From an uncultured Caldilineaceae bacterium (GTDB lineage: Bacteria > Chloroflexota > Anaerolineae > Caldilineales > Caldilineaceae), in assembly GCA_951813625.1 (NCBI GenBank), contig CATOTS010000028.1, positions 46,608 through 110,607 of the forward strand: DNA of 64,000 nt, written 5' to 3'. Shown here piece after piece: positions 53,340 to 62,408 of the stretch. Within the stretch, counting starts at the first letter, position 1. Each line of letters begins with the position of its first letter. Both the position numbers and the translations under genes were made by a program. Below the pieces are notes generated by a model. That model worked only from the letters and a program-made list of their open reading frames with translations, was not told where the DNA came from and made no database searches.

Positions 53340-54758
53340 ATGAAAATGCACATTGGCGGGCAATGGGTCGACAAGTCCGAGAAGATCGAAGTGTTGCATC
53401 CGTTTGACGGCTCGGTCGTCGACACGATTCCCAAGGGAGATGCCGCGGACGTAGAGCTGGCTCTTGCAACCGCCGAACGCGGCGCCAAGACGATGGCGAA
53501 GCTGACCGGCTATGAACGCTATGAGATTCTACGCAGGGCCGCCGACCTGATGCTGGAACGCAATGAGGACCTTGCCCGTACGATCACGATGGAAGAGGGC
53601 AAGATTATCGCCGAGGGCCGGATGGAAGCGTCGCGCGCGGTCGAGATTGTTGCGCTCTCGGCGGAAGAGGCCAAGCGTCTTGGCGGCGAGGTTGTGCCGC
53701 TCGACGGCGCCCCCGGCGCCGCGGGCAAGTTCGGTTTCACCGTGCGCGTGCCCTGCGGCGTCATCGTCGGCATCAGCCCCTTCAACTTCCCCTTGCACCT
53801 GGTCTGCCATAAGATTGGCCCTGCGCTGGCCGCGGGCAATGCCATCATCCTGAAGCCGGCGACCGACACACCCCTGTCTGCGCTCAAGCTGGTCGAGATC
53901 TTCCTCGAAGCCGGCACGCCGCCGGAGGCGCTGCAGTGTCTCACCGGTTCCGGCGCGACAATTGGCGACGCCCTCTGTGCAGATTCACGCGTGCGCAAGA
54001 TCACCTTCACCGGCAGCCGCGACATCGGCGAGCACATCTGCCGCACTGCCGGACTCAAGCGGGTGACGATGGAGCTCGGCTCGAACGCGCCGTTGATCGT
54101 CATGCCCGACGCCGACCCGGAGCGGGTGGCGGCAGCAGCAGCGATGTCCGGTTACTCGAACGCCGGCCAGGTCTGCATCTCCACGCAGCGCGTGGTTACG
54201 CACGAGAAGATTTACGGCGATTTTCTCGACGCTTTCAAGGCGACGGTCGAGAACATCAACACCGGCAACCCGCTGGAGGAATCGACCAAGATGGGACCGA
54301 TGATCCGCGAGTCTGACGCGGTGCGGGTGAATGACTGGGTGCAGGACGCGGTGAGCGGCGGCGCGGAACTCGTTCTCGGCGGCGAACGCAACGGCCAGAT
54401 GTACCAGCCGACGATCGTGTCGAACGTGAGCCCGGAGATGAAGATCTCCTGCGACGAGGTCTTTGGCCCGGTGGTGGGCGTGACCCCTGTGGGCGATATC
54501 GACGAGGCGATCGCGCTCGCCAACGACACGAACTACGGCCTGAGCGCGGCGATCTTCACCCAGAATATCGACTGGGCGATGAGGTTCGTGCAGGAGGTCG
54601 AATCGGGCAACCTGCACGTCAACTGGGGCACGCAGTGGCGCGCCGATCTGATGCCGTACGGCGGCGTCAAGGAGAGCGGTATGGGCAAGGAAGGCCCGAA
54701 GTATGCTATTGAGGAGATGACCGAGACCAAGATGGCGGTCTTTCATCTGAAAAGCTGA
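53340..54758 (+). CDS. NAD(P)-dependent aldehyde dehydrogenase
   Basis: Cytosolic ALDH-superfamily enzyme, 472 residues. FNFPLHLVCHKIGPALAAGN and ILKPATDTPLSALKL form the cofactor pocket, FTGSRDIGEHI is the glycine-rich turn, the general-base glutamate lies in VTMELGSNAPLIV near residue 243, and the nucleophile cysteine in NAGQVCISTQRV near 278. The C-terminal PYGGVKESGMGKEGPKYAIE is conserved. The pattern resembles glyceraldehyde-3-phosphate or lactaldehyde/succinate-semialdehyde dehydrogenases; the exact aldehyde is open. AAGGAG precedes ATG 53340. It probably shares an operon with the PhyH oxygenase. Convergent with the next gene. Confidence 0.93.
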   Translation: MKMHIGGQWVDKSEKIEVLHPFDGSVVDTIPKGDAADVELALATAERGAKTMAKLTGYERYEILRRAADLMLERNEDLARTITMEEGKIIAEGRMEASRAVEIVALSAEEAKRLGGEVVPLDGAPGAAGKFGFTVRVPCGVIVGISPFNFPLHLVCHKIGPALAAGNAIILKPATDTPLSALKLVEIFLEAGTPPEALQCLTGSGATIGDALCADSRVRKITFTGSRDIGEHICRTAGLKRVTMELGSNAPLIVMPDADPERVAAAAAMSGYSNAGQVCISTQRVVTHEKIYGDFLDAFKATVENINTGNPLEESTKMGPMIRESDAVRVNDWVQDAVSGGAELVLGGERNGQMYQPTIVSNVSPEMKISCDEVFGPVVGVTPVGDIDEAIALANDTNYGLSAAIFTQNIDWAMRFVQEVESGNLHVNWGTQWRADLMPYGGVKESGMGKEGPKYAIEEMTETKMAVFHLKS

Positions 54759-54853
54759 TCAGACAGAGCGGTCAGATCGGGTCCGATACCCCCAAAAAAA
54801 TCAACTTCGGCAGTCGTTGGCGCGGGCGAGTTCCTGTGTCGACGGCTGCCGAT

Positions 54854-55750
54854 TCATTTTGTCCCGCGGCTGCGAAAGACCGCCAGTCGGAAGTCGTGGT
54901 TCATCTCCGGCTCTTCGATTGTTAGCCAGTCTTCGTCGGCGAACGGTTTGGTGCAGGGGCCGAAGGAACAGATCGTGAGTTGCCGCGCCATCGCCTCGTC
55001 GTGCAGTCTCTTGATGACCGTCTGCAGCATCTGCCCGTGAAATGGGGAGAAGAGAAAGTAGACCGTGCCCCGGCAGAGGTCGGCGTTGCGTGCGTCACCA
55101 TGTTCGAATGTCACGCTCTTGACGCGCAGCGCGGCGGCCTCCCGCTTCGCCTGCTCCACATAGGCCGGCATCACTTCCAGCCCGACGGCCTCCACGCCCG
55201 TGAGCAGATGGACCAGCAGCACGACCTGGCCCAATCCGGAGCCGACATCGACGAATCTGTCGGCAGACGTCAAAGGCACCCGGTCAATCAGTTCGAGAAG
55301 GGCGCCCACCGGGGCCGGCTCGTAGTGGATCATTTCGCTATCGCTGCCGCTCCACTGCTGCGGCGGGCAGTCGCTGCGGAACAGGCCCGCGGCCAGGGCG
55401 TCCGCTGCCTCCCCACGCCAGTGCAGACTGTCCTTATGGCCGGGCCGGTAGTAGCCGTTGTCCTCGAAAAGGGTGCGAAGTTGACGCGATGAGACAGCGC
55501 CGGTGGTGATGCCGGCGCGAACTCTTTGAAAGAGCGCCTGGTTCCGCCGCGACAGATCGGCCTGCAACGCTCGAACGCGCTGCCACTGTTCTGTGGCCGG
55601 CTGTTCGCTGGCGCGTAGCTTGTAGGCGTCCGCCAGAAATTCGAGCCTCTTCAGCCCCAGGAAGCGCCCGGTCAGGTTGTCGTCATCGTTGAGGGACTGG
55701 TCCTGCTCCAGCGCGCCCAAATCCTGCTCCAACTGCGCCAGTTCGGGCAT
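54854..55750 (-). CDS. SAM-dependent methyltransferase (DOT1-like fold)
   Basis: Class I methyltransferase, 298 residues. A helical N-terminal region (1-130) precedes FVDVGSGLGQVVLLVHLLTG near residue 167 (motif I, SAM-binding), VEAVGLEVMPAYVEQAKREA (motif post I), FEHGDARNADLC and TVYFLFSPFHGQM. This arrangement resembles the DOT1/histone-lysine methyltransferase-like group, but bacterial substrates are not known. The frame runs 57 codons further upstream into the rimO region. ATG 55750 with GGAG 6 nt upstream and 22 bp after rimO was chosen. Likely co-transcribed with rimO, so a translation-related target is plausible but unproven. Confidence 0.78.
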   Translation of the reverse strand: MPELAQLEQDLGALEQDQSLNDDDNLTGRFLGLKRLEFLADAYKLRASEQPATEQWQRVRALQADLSRRNQALFQRVRAGITTGAVSSRQLRTLFEDNGYYRPGHKDSLHWRGEAADALAAGLFRSDCPPQQWSGSDSEMIHYEPAPVGALLELIDRVPLTSADRFVDVGSGLGQVVLLVHLLTGVEAVGLEVMPAYVEQAKREAAALRVKSVTFEHGDARNADLCRGTVYFLFSPFHGQMLQTVIKRLHDEAMARQLTICSFGPCTKPFADEDWLTIEEPEMNHDFRLAVFRSRGTK

Positions 55751-55772
55751 TGCGGTCTCCGTGAGGGGTTGG

Positions 55773-57182
55773 CTAGCCGGACTCTGCGAAAAGCTCTTTG
55801 CGGCTCGAATAGGTCTCCGCGAGCAGCGGCTCTCCGACCAGATCATACTCCAGCGCGCCGTTGATGCGGACATGCAGCATTGTACCCGCGGGCGCGTTTG
55901 CGATGCCCGGCACAAGCACAAGGCCGTCCACCTCCGGGGCGTCGCGGTAGCTGCGCCCTAAGACGAGGGGTTCGGCGGTCTCTGCCACCTCGCCTTCGCC
56001 TTCGACCAGGATATCGAGCACCCTGCCGACCTGCGCCTGATTCATGCGCAGGCTGATTGGCTGCTGCGCTTCCATGAGACGGGCGTATCGCTCAGCCTTC
56101 GTTTCCTCAGCGATTGGATCGGGCAGTTCGGCTGCGGGCGTGCCCGGCTCCGGGCTGAAGGGAAACGCGCCGACCTTGTCGAATTCAATCTCCTGCACAA
56201 ACGACAGCAGTCCCTGGAACTCCTCTTCGGTCTCGCCCGGGTAGCCGACGATGAAGGTCGTTCGCAGCGCGACATCCGGCATCGCGGCGCGCAGCTTGTC
56301 GACATGGTCGAAGACCATTTCCAGCCGCGAGGGGCGTCTCATGCGGCGCAAAGTGCGCGGGTCTCCGTGCTGCAGGGGCATGTCCAGATAGGGCACGATT
56401 TTGTCCTGGCTCGCCATCACCTCGATCAGGGCATCGCTCACGTGCCCCGGATAGGCGTACATCAGCCGCACCCATTTCAGGGCATCGCTCGTTCGATTGC
56501 AGAGGGCGCTGAGCAGGCGCGGCAGACTGTCCGGCTGGCCTTGGTCGCGTCCAAAATCGGTGGTGTCCTGGGCCACGATCACCAGTTCGCTGGCCCCCGC
56601 CTCCACCAGGGCATTGGCCTCGTCTACGATCGCCTCGATCGGACGGCTGCGCAGCTTGCCTTTGAAGCTGGGAATCGTGCAGAAGGCGCAAGGCGCGTTA
56701 CAGCCGTCGGAGATTTTGAGATAGGCGCTTCCTCCGGCCACGGGGGGGCGCGGCACCGGCTGCTCGAAGGATTCGTCCGGCTCGCCCAGCAGGCTGTAGC
56801 GCTGCAGACTGCGCTGCTGCGGCCCGCCGCGCACCCGCTTGACCAACTCCACCACGTCCATCCAGCGCCGCGTGCCCAAGAGGCCGTCTACCGCCGGCAC
56901 CCGTTTCAGCACTTCATCGCCGTTGCGCTGCGCCAGGCAGCCGGCCGCGATGAGCATCTGGTGCCGCTGTTTGGCGCCGGCCAGTTCCTGCAGGACGCCG
57001 ATAGACTCCTCTTTGGCCGCCTCGAGAAAACCGCAGGTGTTCACGATGAGTACATCGGCGCTGTCGGCGTCCGCGTTCTCAACGATATTCGCCTGCTGCA
57101 ACAGCATCTCCATGCCGTCGCTGTCGACCTCGTTTTTCGGGCATCCGAGGGTGATCAGATGATAGGTCTGCCCCTTGGTCAT
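55773..57182 (-). CDS. rimO: Ribosomal protein S12 methylthiotransferase
   Basis: Radical SAM enzyme that methylthiolates an aspartate of ribosomal protein S12, 469 residues from ATG 57182. The N-terminal UPF0004 domain has LITLGCPKNEVDSDGMEM and two further cysteines for the second cluster. The radical SAM core has SDGCNAPCAFCTIPSFKGKL with CxxxCxxC, and a TRAM domain with VEGEGEVAETAEPLVLGRSY closes the protein. AAGGGG lies 6 nt before ATG 57182; upstream in-frame GTG/ATG codons at 57224, 57215 and 57185 are less well placed. The motifs favour RimO over MiaB (CPKNEVDS and ending). Clustered with the methyltransferase gene. Confidence 0.93.
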   Translation of the reverse strand: MTKGQTYHLITLGCPKNEVDSDGMEMLLQQANIVENADADSADVLIVNTCGFLEAAKEESIGVLQELAGAKQRHQMLIAAGCLAQRNGDEVLKRVPAVDGLLGTRRWMDVVELVKRVRGGPQQRSLQRYSLLGEPDESFEQPVPRPPVAGGSAYLKISDGCNAPCAFCTIPSFKGKLRSRPIEAIVDEANALVEAGASELVIVAQDTTDFGRDQGQPDSLPRLLSALCNRTSDALKWVRLMYAYPGHVSDALIEVMASQDKIVPYLDMPLQHGDPRTLRRMRRPSRLEMVFDHVDKLRAAMPDVALRTTFIVGYPGETEEEFQGLLSFVQEIEFDKVGAFPFSPEPGTPAAELPDPIAEETKAERYARLMEAQQPISLRMNQAQVGRVLDILVEGEGEVAETAEPLVLGRSYRDAPEVDGLVLVPGIANAPAGTMLHVRINGALEYDLVGEPLLAETYSSRKELFAESG

Positions 57183-57400
57183 CATCCGCCCCTTAGCTCC
57201 TATTCGCTCGGACATACATTCCACTCGATGTTACTGCCGGAATTGAGCGCATGCATGAAGATGCTTCAGCCGGATCTGGCAGCAGACGCGCAACCATGGA
57301 TGGCGAACACGCGCATCGCCATTGTAGCACAGAAGGCGATAGTTACTGAGTCGGTCGGCGAGGAAAATCGTACAAATTAAAGTGCAAGTTGACCAGCTGG

Positions 57401-57997
57401 CTACCGGGGACGGATCTGCTGCAGCAGCGCGTCCATCTCCTGCTGACTAGCGATCGGCCCGACGATGATCTCAACGATTTTGCCTTCGGGGCTGATAAAA
57501 AAGGTCTCCGGCACGCCCTGGATACGATAGCGTCGGGCCGCCTGGCTGCGCAGGTCCGGGCCGTTGGGGTAGGTGATGTCGAACTCTTCCAAGTAGGCGA
57601 GCGCGGCCGGCTCCTGGTCCAGATAGTCGAGTCCGAGGAAGATGATGCCGTTCTCCTTTTCGCGGCGCCATGTTTGCTCCAAGAGCCCGGCCTCCTCGCG
57701 GCAGGGGGCGCACCAGCTGGCCCAGAAATTTAGAACGACACCCTTGCCCCGCAGATCGCGCAGGACGATATCTTCGCCTCCAAAAGTGGTAAAGCTTAAC
57801 TCCGGCGCGTCGCCCGCGGCCCGCTGCCCCTGGATATTTGTTTGCCAAAGCCGCACGGCCAGTAGAGCGATAAATGCCAGGCCGACGCCGACAAAGAGGA
57901 TGCGCCAGAATTTCACCGCGCGCGTAGAGGGCGGATATGTCTGTGCCGGCTGCTCCGAAGGGTCTTCCCCTGCGTAGCGCTCGCTCAGTTCAGTCAT
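57401..57997 (-). CDS. TlpA/ResA/CcmG-type thioredoxin
   Basis: Membrane-anchored thiol-disulfide reductase of cytochrome c maturation, 198 residues. A transmembrane helix near residues 35-55 ([19 protein letters not shown]) is followed by a thioredoxin domain with [20 protein letters not shown] (active-site WCAPC near 105), the [17 protein letters not shown] insert typical of TlpA/CcmG and the cis-proline in [17 protein letters not shown] 57997 lies inside the end of the ccmH-like gene (8-bp overlap), so the longer frame from 58042 is not needed. The context with CcmH supports a role in reducing apocytochrome or CcmH cysteines. The 218 bp between this gene and rimO show nothing. Confidence 0.9.
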   Translation of the reverse strand: MTELSERYAGEDPSEQPAQTYPPSTRAVKFWRILFVGVGLAFIALLAVRLWQTNIQGQRAAGDAPELSFTTFGGEDIVLRDLRGKGVVLNFWASWCAPCREEAGLLEQTWRREKENGIIFLGLDYLDQEPAALAYLEEFDITYPNGPDLRSQAARRYRIQGVPETFFISPEGKIVEIIVGPIASQQEMDALLQQIRPR

Positions 57998-58517
57998 AGC
58001 GGGCCAATTCCTCATCCAGCAGCCGCTCGTCGCTCTCCGCACCCGTAGCTCTGGACGGAGACGGCCGCGGCGGACGCGTCATCTGCTGCAGGCGCGACCA
58101 GAGGAACAGGCCGCCGCCCGCAACCGCCGCCACCGGCAAGGCCCACGCCAGCCAGTTGAAACCCTGCCGCGGCGGTTCGCCCAGGACCTGCGGCCCGTAC
58201 TGATCCAGAAAGTAGTCTCGGATCGAGCGCGTGTCTTCGCCGTCGGCCAGCTTGATAGCGATGACTTCCTTCATCTGCGCACATGCTTTCAACTCGCAGC
58301 TGTCCAACCGCAGCCTGCCTCCGCACAGTGGGCACCACAGCTGTCGAGCCACCTTGTTCACTTCGTCGGCGGTGATGTCAGTGGCGCCACTCTGCGCCCA
58401 CACAGGCGGGCTGGTGGCGATGACAAGCAGCAGAAACGCAGCCGAGAGAGTGGCGCTCAAGAGGAGTGTTTGTGTTTTCGCTTCGCGGAAAAAGCGCGTT
58501 CTGCGGGGAGAGGCCAT
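57990..58517 (-). CDS. Cytochrome c maturation protein CcmH/CycL-like
   Basis: Membrane-anchored haem-lyase accessory protein, 175 residues. A signal/hydrophobic segment lies near 17-36, then [18 protein letters not shown] with the CPLC pair (62-65), and two further cysteines in [16 protein letters not shown]. The next blocks, [20 protein letters not shown] and a second membrane helix [19 protein letters not shown], are as in CcmH. Classical CcmH has one Cys pair; four cysteines suggest altered redox chemistry or metal binding. Other ccm genes are not in the window. It overlaps the thioredoxin gene by 8 bp. No Shine-Dalgarno stands before ATG 58517. Confidence 0.85.
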   Translation of the reverse strand: MASPRRTRFFREAKTQTLLLSATLSAAFLLLVIATSPPVWAQSGATDITADEVNKVARQLWCPLCGGRLRLDSCELKACAQMKEVIAIKLADGEDTRSIRDYFLDQYGPQVLGEPPRQGFNWLAWALPVAAVAGGGLFLWSRLQQMTRPPRPSPSRATGAESDERLLDEELARYD

Positions 58518-58544
58518 GCGTGTAACGTGCGGAACGATGCGCGG

Positions 58545-59258
58545 CTACGCGGCAGGCTGCTCAGCCAACTTCACGAAGAGGCGTTTGGCCAAAGAGCGGC
58601 CAATGATTTTGACGAGGCTCTCCGGGTCGGTCTGCAAAGAATCGTTCTCTACTTCCACGATGCTCGGTCCGTCAAATGGTTCGACGTTCAGCACCTTGAT
58701 CTGATAGCCCGGCACCAGATTCAGCTGCGACAGATAGCGCAGCATCGGCGCGTTGTGGTTGGCCACCCGGCGCAGTTCGCCTGTTTGCCCGGGCCGTAGT
58801 TCGGCCAGGCTGATCAGGTTCTCGTTTTGGACCAGACCGTCCTCGCTCGGTACGGGGTCGCCGTGCGGGCAGTGGGATGGGAAATTGCAGATAATCTCCA
58901 TGCGCTTTTCGAACTCGGCGCTGATCGCGTGCTCGAGCCGCATGGCCTCCGCCTTCACCTGATCCCAGGTAAAGCCCATCACCTCGATCAGAAACACCTC
59001 CAGCAGCCGGTGTCTGCGCAGGAGTTGCAACGCAGCCAGACGGCCCTGATCTGTCAACTGGATACCTGCAGCCGGGGAGCGAACCACATGGCCCGATTCG
59101 GTCAACCGTTTGGTCATGCTGCTGGCCGCGGCCGGCGACACTTCCATCTTCTTCGCCAGCACGGTGGTGGAGATCCTGTCACTGGTCTCGCCCAACTCGT
59201 AGATCGCCACCAGATAGTCGAGCATCCCATCGGTGATGATGTTGCAGAACGTGAGCAT
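58545..59258 (-). CDS. DtxR/MntR-family metal-dependent repressor
   Basis: Homodimeric metalloregulator, 237 residues. An N-terminal winged helix (1-75) has LDYLVAIYELGETSDRISTT and VSPAAASSMTKRLTESGHVV. The metal-binding dimerisation domain (about 75-140) has RRHRLLEVFLIEVMGFTWDQ, EAMRLEHAISAEF, then a Cys/His segment NFPSHCPHGDPVP. A C-terminal FeoA/SH3-like domain (about 150-230) follows. The overall three-domain form matches DtxR/IdeR, so iron or manganese is the likely signal. GAGG precedes ATG at 7 nt. An excellent promoter on the same strand lies 57 bp upstream. Target genes are not evident beyond the adjoining cytochrome c maturation genes, which might be co-transcribed. Confidence 0.92.
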   Translation of the reverse strand: MLTFCNIITDGMLDYLVAIYELGETSDRISTTVLAKKMEVSPAAASSMTKRLTESGHVVRSPAAGIQLTDQGRLAALQLLRRHRLLEVFLIEVMGFTWDQVKAEAMRLEHAISAEFEKRMEIICNFPSHCPHGDPVPSEDGLVQNENLISLAELRPGQTGELRRVANHNAPMLRYLSQLNLVPGYQIKVLNVEPFDGPSIVEVENDSLQTDPESLVKIIGRSLAKRLFVKLAEQPAA

Positions 59259-59314
59259 GGTCGCCCTCGGTAAACCGTTGGGGGCTTCGAAATCCCGATT
59301 TGGGTCGTTTCAGA

Positions 59315-59343
59315 AGTATAGAACGTCGGCTGGAGGCTGTCAA
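59315..59343 (-). promoter_or_regulatory. Strong promoter of the DtxR-type repressor gene
   Basis: On the minus strand a perfect -35 TTGACA, 17 bp, TATACT (5 of 6 for the -10), with the start about 50 nt before the ATG. No clear DtxR-box inverted repeat overlaps it. Confidence 0.75.
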
Positions 59344-59479
59344 TACAGGGAAATGATGATTAGCGTTGTGTGTTCTACCGTGAAAGCTAAGGGCTTCCTG
59401 TCCAAAGTGCTCTCCTCAGCCAGTGCCGATGCAATGTCCAAGGCGAGACGTCCGGATGCTGCCATACAAGTTCGCCATG

Positions 59480-59750
59480 TGCAGGGGTGCAGTCCAAAAG
59501 TGGGGTGCGAATTCCTATGCCTCGGGTTGCAACGAAGTCATGGTAATTCCACTGTCCTTTCTCTGGCAGAGTTTTCTCTAGCAGAGTGCAGGAATACGCT
59601 TTCCTGAATCCCTTTGGACGGTCGGGCCTGCGGCCCTCCCTTGTGCGGGGGGACTCCCCCCGCAACGCCCCCCTGACACCACTCCACCCGCCAGTTTTGG
59701 GGTCAATGCGGCCCTGTGCTGCCTGCGGCCCGCCGCGCAGCCGCTCTCTC
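59480..59750 (-). repeat. Dispersed structured intergenic repeat, copy 3
   Basis: Third copy, inverted. Core 59612-59677 differs from copies 1 and 2 by a missing T, one change in the second hairpin loop (GGGCC-GCA-GGCCC instead of GAA) and its outer end. The flank matching CTTCGTTGCAACCCGAGG of copy 2 reaches GGACTGCACCCC at about 59485-59495. The other flank has one 19-bp-type unit (GCACAGGGCCGCATTGACC in the sense of the repeat). It points towards the DtxR-type gene, like the other copies towards their downstream gene. ORFs inside it are artefacts. Confidence 0.85.
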
Positions 59751-60930
59751 CCCGCGAGCCAACCCGCGCCCGCCTGGCATAGCCGCCAACCGGCCCCTAG
59801 CCGCCGGCCCCTGAAGTGACGAATCTCCCCTTTCCGGGCAAGAACCCCGGAAACGTGCTATGCTGCCATCACACAGCTGAACGCCGCGCCTGCGCATACC
59901 CATCCCGAGAAACTTCCATGCCGTCGCTCATGCCGACGCCGTACACACAGATCTATGTCCTGTCACGAAGATTCCGCCGCAACCTCCAAAACGGGTCAAC
60001 TGTTCTGCCCCTGCGCCTTCTTTTGCGCAGTCAACGGTTACAAATGCACCAAAAAGGTTCACAAAACGACAAGATCGCTTTCCTGTCACAAGATTCACCC
60101 AAGACATCCTGTCACGAGAGCCCAAAAGAAAAAATTAATATCAGGCCGTTGTGGACAAATCATGCCATCCGATACCCTTTCGATACCCTACCTATCCCCG
60201 AACCGGCGCCTGATGCGGACAAAGCCGGTCGCCGTCCGGGCCAACTGCGGACCATACCCAGGGCAATTGCAACCAAATAGGGTTAAAACATCGAAATGAT
60301 GCCGCAATCTCACTCGGGTCAGGTTCAGGCACCCATAACTGTAGAATTGGTGGCTCCCAGGATAAGAAGCTGACTGAATTTGACGACTGGCAGCCTTAGT
60401 TGTGGCGGATTCACGCTACTGTTTGGCAGACTGACAGCGATTCCCACTTATATTCACATTCTCTTGTTCGAAGTCGCGGCGGAACAGGTCTACAAATTTA
60501 GATGCGATTGCCCTGACCCATGTGCAGATACGGATTGATGATTCCAGGGCCGTCTGATACAATCTGCTTGTCCCGATAGGTATTGGCCAGCATAGTGTGT
60601 GCCACGCGATCCGTGGTTTGGACAGTGAAGTCAGGTTGCCGCCGCGCAGTCCCTTCGCTGCGCATCTGAGCCGGGTGGGTTGCCCGGCAGTTCAATTGGT
60701 GTCGGCTCGTTGAGGCTATGGCACAGCCGTCTGACTCGAAGAGAAGAAGCAGAGGAGAGAAACCGGTTGAGATTTCGCCATCTGCAGCGAGACGCGCCGC
60801 TGGAATCTGAAAGGAGGCGCCTAACGACGATTTAGGCCGTGTTCAGCAGTTGTTTGGCCGGAAGAGCTGTCATCAGGTAGCAGTGCGAGTTCATCACAGA
60901 ACGGCATGAAAATCGAAGGGGGGACGACAG
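59751..60930. other. Long intergenic region before the sugar-binding protein gene
   Basis: About 1.2 kb without a supported gene. It contains three similar words CCTGTCACRAGATTC/CCTGTCACGAG near 59957, 60082 and 60105. An inverted repeat GCCTAA-7 nt-TTAGGC (60819-60837) lies about 95 bp before the ABC operon and could be an operator for it. Small ORFs here (for example 60498-60695 minus) show no family features. No convincing promoter was found, though one must precede the operon. Composition is less G+C rich around 60000-60500 than in the genes. Confidence 0.45.
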
Positions 60931-62280
60931 ATGGCAAGCAAGAGCATTTCGAGGCGTCAGTTTCTGAAGGGCGTTACGGCGACTTCCGCGGGAGCATTGG
61001 TCCTCAGCGCCTGCGCTGCACCTGCAGCCGCGCCGGCGGCAGAGGCGCCGTCAGAGTCAGCTGCGCAGCCGGAGGCGGTGACCATCAGAACGTTGTGGTC
61101 TCCGGGGGGCATTGACAACTACATGCGCGCTCTAATCGATCTCTACAAGGAGCGGGAGCCCAATGTAGAGTTTGAGATCAATGTGATTGAGCAGGAACAG
61201 AAGCGGGCCACCGAAGTCACCATCATGTCCAATGATGGCGCACCCGACTTCGCTTGGATCAATTTCGGTTCCGGGCTTACCGACAGGCTGGCTGACGCGG
61301 GCGTGATTACGCCGTTGAACGACTATTACGAACAGTACGGCTGGTGGGACTACCTGCCCGACCATCTTCACACGCACGAGTACAACGACCAGATATACCA
61401 CTTCTCGGTCGCTTCAGTTACGGTTCCTATGATGTGGTACAACAAATCGCTCATGGCGCAAATTGGCATGGACCCGCCCACGACGATGGATGAACTATAC
61501 GCCTGGGCCGAAGCCTGCCATGCAGACGATCTTGAAGCGCTGGCGATGGGCGACCGGGATGGATGGCCGGGTTTCCACATGTACCAGTGCCTCGCGACCC
61601 GCACGGTCCCGCTGGAGGACTATGAGAAGATCCTCCGCTTTGACAAGGAAGAGTATTACATGGGGGACTATCCCGGTTTCGAGGAGGCCTTCCAGGTGAT
61701 GCGCGACATGGAGACCGAGAGGGTCTGGGCAAAGGGTGTGCTGGACATGAACGATGATCAGGCCAAAGGGTTGCTTTTCAACGGGCAGGCGGTGGCCTAT
61801 GAGTCTGGAATCTGGGTATCCGGCCAGGCGCGAGAGGCGTTGGGCGAAGACTCCAGCTTCTTCATGTTCCCACAGATTAAAGAGGACATTCCCTTCCCCT
61901 TGACCGCCTCCTACGCCGACGAGTATATGCTTTCTTCTTTCTCGACGGTGAAGGACGAAGTTGCAGCCTTTTTTGACTTTGTCCTCAGTAAGGACGGTCA
62001 GAAAATCGTGGCTAAGATCGGTGGTGGCATGCCGATTCGGACCGACATTACCGTGGCCGACCTTGAGGGCTACGCCGATTCAACAGTTGGTGAAGTGACG
62101 GAGATGTTTGGCAGCGGCGAATTTCCGGTCACAGATGAGATCGTCACCTTCTGGCCGGCAGAGCTGTACGCGATGCTGCGCAACAATGTGCAGGCAGCGA
62201 TTGGAGGCCAGAAGACAGCGGCCGAGATCGTGGCCGAGTTCGACGAACTGGCGGCGAAATTCCGTGCGGGCGAGGCATAG
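60931..62280 (+). CDS. Carbohydrate ABC transporter substrate-binding lipoprotein (Tat-exported)
   Basis: Family 1 extracellular solute-binding protein, 449 residues. The N-terminus SRRQFLKGVTATSAGALVLS has a twin-arginine motif and ends in a lipobox LVLSAC (Cys at about residue 29), so it is probably Tat-exported and lipidated. An Ala/Pro/Glu-rich linker leads to TIRTLWSPGGIDNYMRALID and later SNDGAPDFAWINFG, typical of sugar-binding MalE-like folds. GGGGGGA lies 8 nt before ATG. Permease genes follow, with a 15-bp-stem hairpin between, the common layout for strong expression of the binding protein over the membrane parts. The sugar is unknown. No ATPase (MsmK-like) gene is in view. Confidence 0.9.
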   Translation: MASKSISRRQFLKGVTATSAGALVLSACAAPAAAPAAEAPSESAAQPEAVTIRTLWSPGGIDNYMRALIDLYKEREPNVEFEINVIEQEQKRATEVTIMSNDGAPDFAWINFGSGLTDRLADAGVITPLNDYYEQYGWWDYLPDHLHTHEYNDQIYHFSVASVTVPMMWYNKSLMAQIGMDPPTTMDELYAWAEACHADDLEALAMGDRDGWPGFHMYQCLATRTVPLEDYEKILRFDKEEYYMGDYPGFEEAFQVMRDMETERVWAKGVLDMNDDQAKGLLFNGQAVAYESGIWVSGQAREALGEDSSFFMFPQIKEDIPFPLTASYADEYMLSSFSTVKDEVAAFFDFVLSKDGQKIVAKIGGGMPIRTDITVADLEGYADSTVGEVTEMFGSGEFPVTDEIVTFWPAELYAMLRNNVQAAIGGQKTAAEIVAEFDELAAKFRAGEA

Positions 62281-62312
62281 GGGCTGAAGTTCCTGCTCTT
62301 TCTGCTGTGTCG

Positions 62313-62364
62313 CGGACGCTCCAGCCATTTGAGTTTCTATTTCTCTCTCTGGCTGGAGCGTCCG
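62313..62364 (+). terminator. Intra-operon hairpin after the sugar-binding protein gene
   Basis: A perfect 15-bp inverted repeat CGGACGCTCCAGCCA/TGGCTGGAGCGTCCG with a 22-nt loop is followed by GGCAGCCTTTT. It is placed like the attenuating or 3'-stabilising hairpins found between binding-protein and permease genes, which lower permease expression. Confidence 0.8.
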
Positions 62365-62408
62365 GGCAGCCTTTTGGCGCGCGGGCGCCTGCAGCATAGT
62401 GGGGGTCC

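Noticed and set aside
60498..60695. 65-codon minus ORF
   Set aside because: No ribosome site or family resemblance; lies in a region with unusual composition.
59751..60930. tRNA or other classical RNA gene in the long gap
   Set aside because: No TTCRANYC arm with matching acceptor stem could be found; none elsewhere in the window either.
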